Origin: Winogradskyella aurantia
GTDB taxonomy: Bacteria; Bacteroidota; Bacteroidia; Flavobacteriales; Flavobacteriaceae
Length of the DNA stretch: 64,000 nucleotides
NCBI RefSeq assembly: GCF_002266855.1
Contig: NZ_NGJN01000002.1
Coordinates: 470,116 to 534,115, forward strand
Reading direction: 5' to 3'
This document shows, piece after piece, positions 63,181 to 64,000 of the stretch; the first letter of the stretch is position 1; every line of letters begins with the position of its first letter. Below the pieces are notes generated by a model that ran no database searches, was not told the DNA's origin, and saw only the letters and a list, made by a program, of their open reading frames with translations. A program made the translations under genes and the position numbers.

Positions 63181-63864
63181 ATGAAAAGAAAAAATATTCG
63201 GCAAATAACAAACACCAAATGGTTTCCTGACTTTCTTACTCGTTGTATCCATGAGTTTATGACATGGTTCGTGCATAAGGTGAAGGCCGCCAAACCATTC
63301 ATGCCTGTACTTGAAGAAGGTTTACAACACACGGATCGAATAATTGTTATTGACAAGAAAGGTGGAGCGGGATTTGAAACTCTTAAAGTATTTCTAGATG
63401 AAGATATTAAGATAGTTCATGTAGATTCAGATGCTTTCGAAGCCAATGAAACAGGTCTTTACGTCAGCGTGAATTCGTTTCATCAATTTGATGAAGACAA
63501 GGCAAAATCAATATTAAAGAAGGTCGCGTCTAAACAACAGCCCATTGCAATTTTGGAAGGAAATAATGACAGCTTATGGCAAGTTTTTGGTATGACTGTT
63601 ATTGTTCCTTTGACGGTTATTCTTACTGCTCCCTTTGTAAAACCCTTTCGGTTTGAGAGACTGTTTTTTACATATTTAATACCAATACTTCCTTTAGTTA
63701 CTTTTCTAGATGGTTTTATAGCCTTGTTTAAGTTGTATGCACCTGATGATCTGGATGAACTTACGGCAACTATTGATGTTGAGAATTATATGTGGCGATC
63801 TGGAAAAATGGATAATGGAAGAGGAGGTAAGATAATTTATTTAATAGGTCACCCGCAAAAGTAA
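63181..63864 (+). CDS. SAM-methyltransferase-like protein with degenerate cofactor motif
   Basis: 227 residues. The order TKWFPDFLTRCIHEFMTWFV, then RIIVIDKKGGAGFETLKVF, SVNSFHQFDEDKAKSILKKV, and PFRFERLFFTYLIPILPLV then FLDGFIALFKLYAPDDLDEL follows that of a bacterial class I methyltransferase-like family. Family members I know have a Gly-rich SAM loop where this one has DKKGGAG, so cofactor binding is doubtful. The C-terminal third has hydrophobic, membrane-associating helices. Likely controlled by the divergent TetR. Confidence 0.62.
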   Translation: MKRKNIRQITNTKWFPDFLTRCIHEFMTWFVHKVKAAKPFMPVLEEGLQHTDRIIVIDKKGGAGFETLKVFLDEDIKIVHVDSDAFEANETGLYVSVNSFHQFDEDKAKSILKKVASKQQPIAILEGNNDSLWQVFGMTVIVPLTVILTAPFVKPFRFERLFFTYLIPILPLVTFLDGFIALFKLYAPDDLDELTATIDVENYMWRSGKMDNGRGGKIIYLIGHPQK

Positions 63865-63921
63865 TTACAGATAACGGTCTCCTTTACTTTACAACAACAT
63901 AATTACAGTTGTTTACATTTA

Positions 63922-64000
63922 CTAAGAAACAAGAGGAGAACTAAAACGGTCTTTGGAATCGCAGTTCCTTTATACGTATCAGTCCTCTTGTCTCTCTTAG
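63922..64000. repeat. inverted repeat at right edge
   Basis: CTAAGAAACAAGAGGA (from 63922) and TCCTCTTGTCTCTCTTAG (63983-64000) pair with a two-base bulge around a 44-bp loop. Preceded by GATAACGGTCTCC. It could be another spacer of the array or a terminator of the forward gene; the edge prevents a decision. Confidence 0.5.

Noticed and set aside
1..64000. tRNA, rRNA, prophage or conjugative modules
   Set aside because: No cloverleaf, rRNA segment or phage/transfer gene was recognised by reading either strand.

Overview
The window looks like the chromosome of a marine-type Flavobacteriaceae bacterium (phylum Bacteroidota). It is AT-rich and has almost no Shine-Dalgarno-like sequences. Several forward genes carry the Bacteroidota -7 box TAnnTTTG. 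There are many short-lipobox lipoproteins, and the protein families are typical of Flavobacteriia (DUF6090, DUF4386, DUF4369/TlpA, LytTR regulators with membrane domains, BNR propellers). No rRNA, tRNA, CRISPR, phage module, transposase or integrase gene was found.

Layout. 1-11.6 kb is ordinary chromosome: a truncated beta-lactamase-like protein lacking catalytic residues, a YtcJ-type amidohydrolase, two MscS channels, a patatin, a VIT/CCC1 transporter, a DUF481 outer-membrane protein, a DUF2254 membrane protein and a SnoaL-like lipoprotein. From about 11.8 to 62.5 kb the architecture changes. Every intact gene but one is on the minus strand, and most single genes or short operons are separated by 50-600 bp of imperfect palindromic DNA. 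These spacers typically open with (C/T)AACG and close with GTTRGC or GTTATGC. At least four sequence families of spacer recur, some are joined end to end, and one large folded element occurs twice (44736-45362 and 49143-49497). The genes between them are secreted or lipoprotein hydrolases, small membrane proteins, CPBP proteases, a HEPN-like two-gene pair and nine members of the DUF6090 family (eight intact, one decayed). Remnants of genes lie between the spacers: a decayed DUF6090, an internally deleted alpha/beta hydrolase, a frameshifted membrane protein and a 3' fragment of a VOC gene. The region behaves like a cassette array with turnover, but it lacks an integrase and canonical attC cores within the window.

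How the genes may work together. Many products act in the periplasm or envelope on amides, esters and peptides (three amidohydrolases, M20 peptidase, penicillin acylase, linear-amide C-N hydrolase, agmatine/arginine deiminase, alpha/beta hydrolases, serine hydrolase). DUF6090 genes lie directly upstream of two of the hydrolases and share a conserved leader. A five-gene operon (LytTR sensor-regulator, acyltransferase, DUF998, CPBP, VOC; 60146-56093) sits between two palindromic spacers. The right edge has a DoxX protein, a membrane-bound AraC regulator and a divergent TetR/methyltransferase-like pair with a candidate operator.
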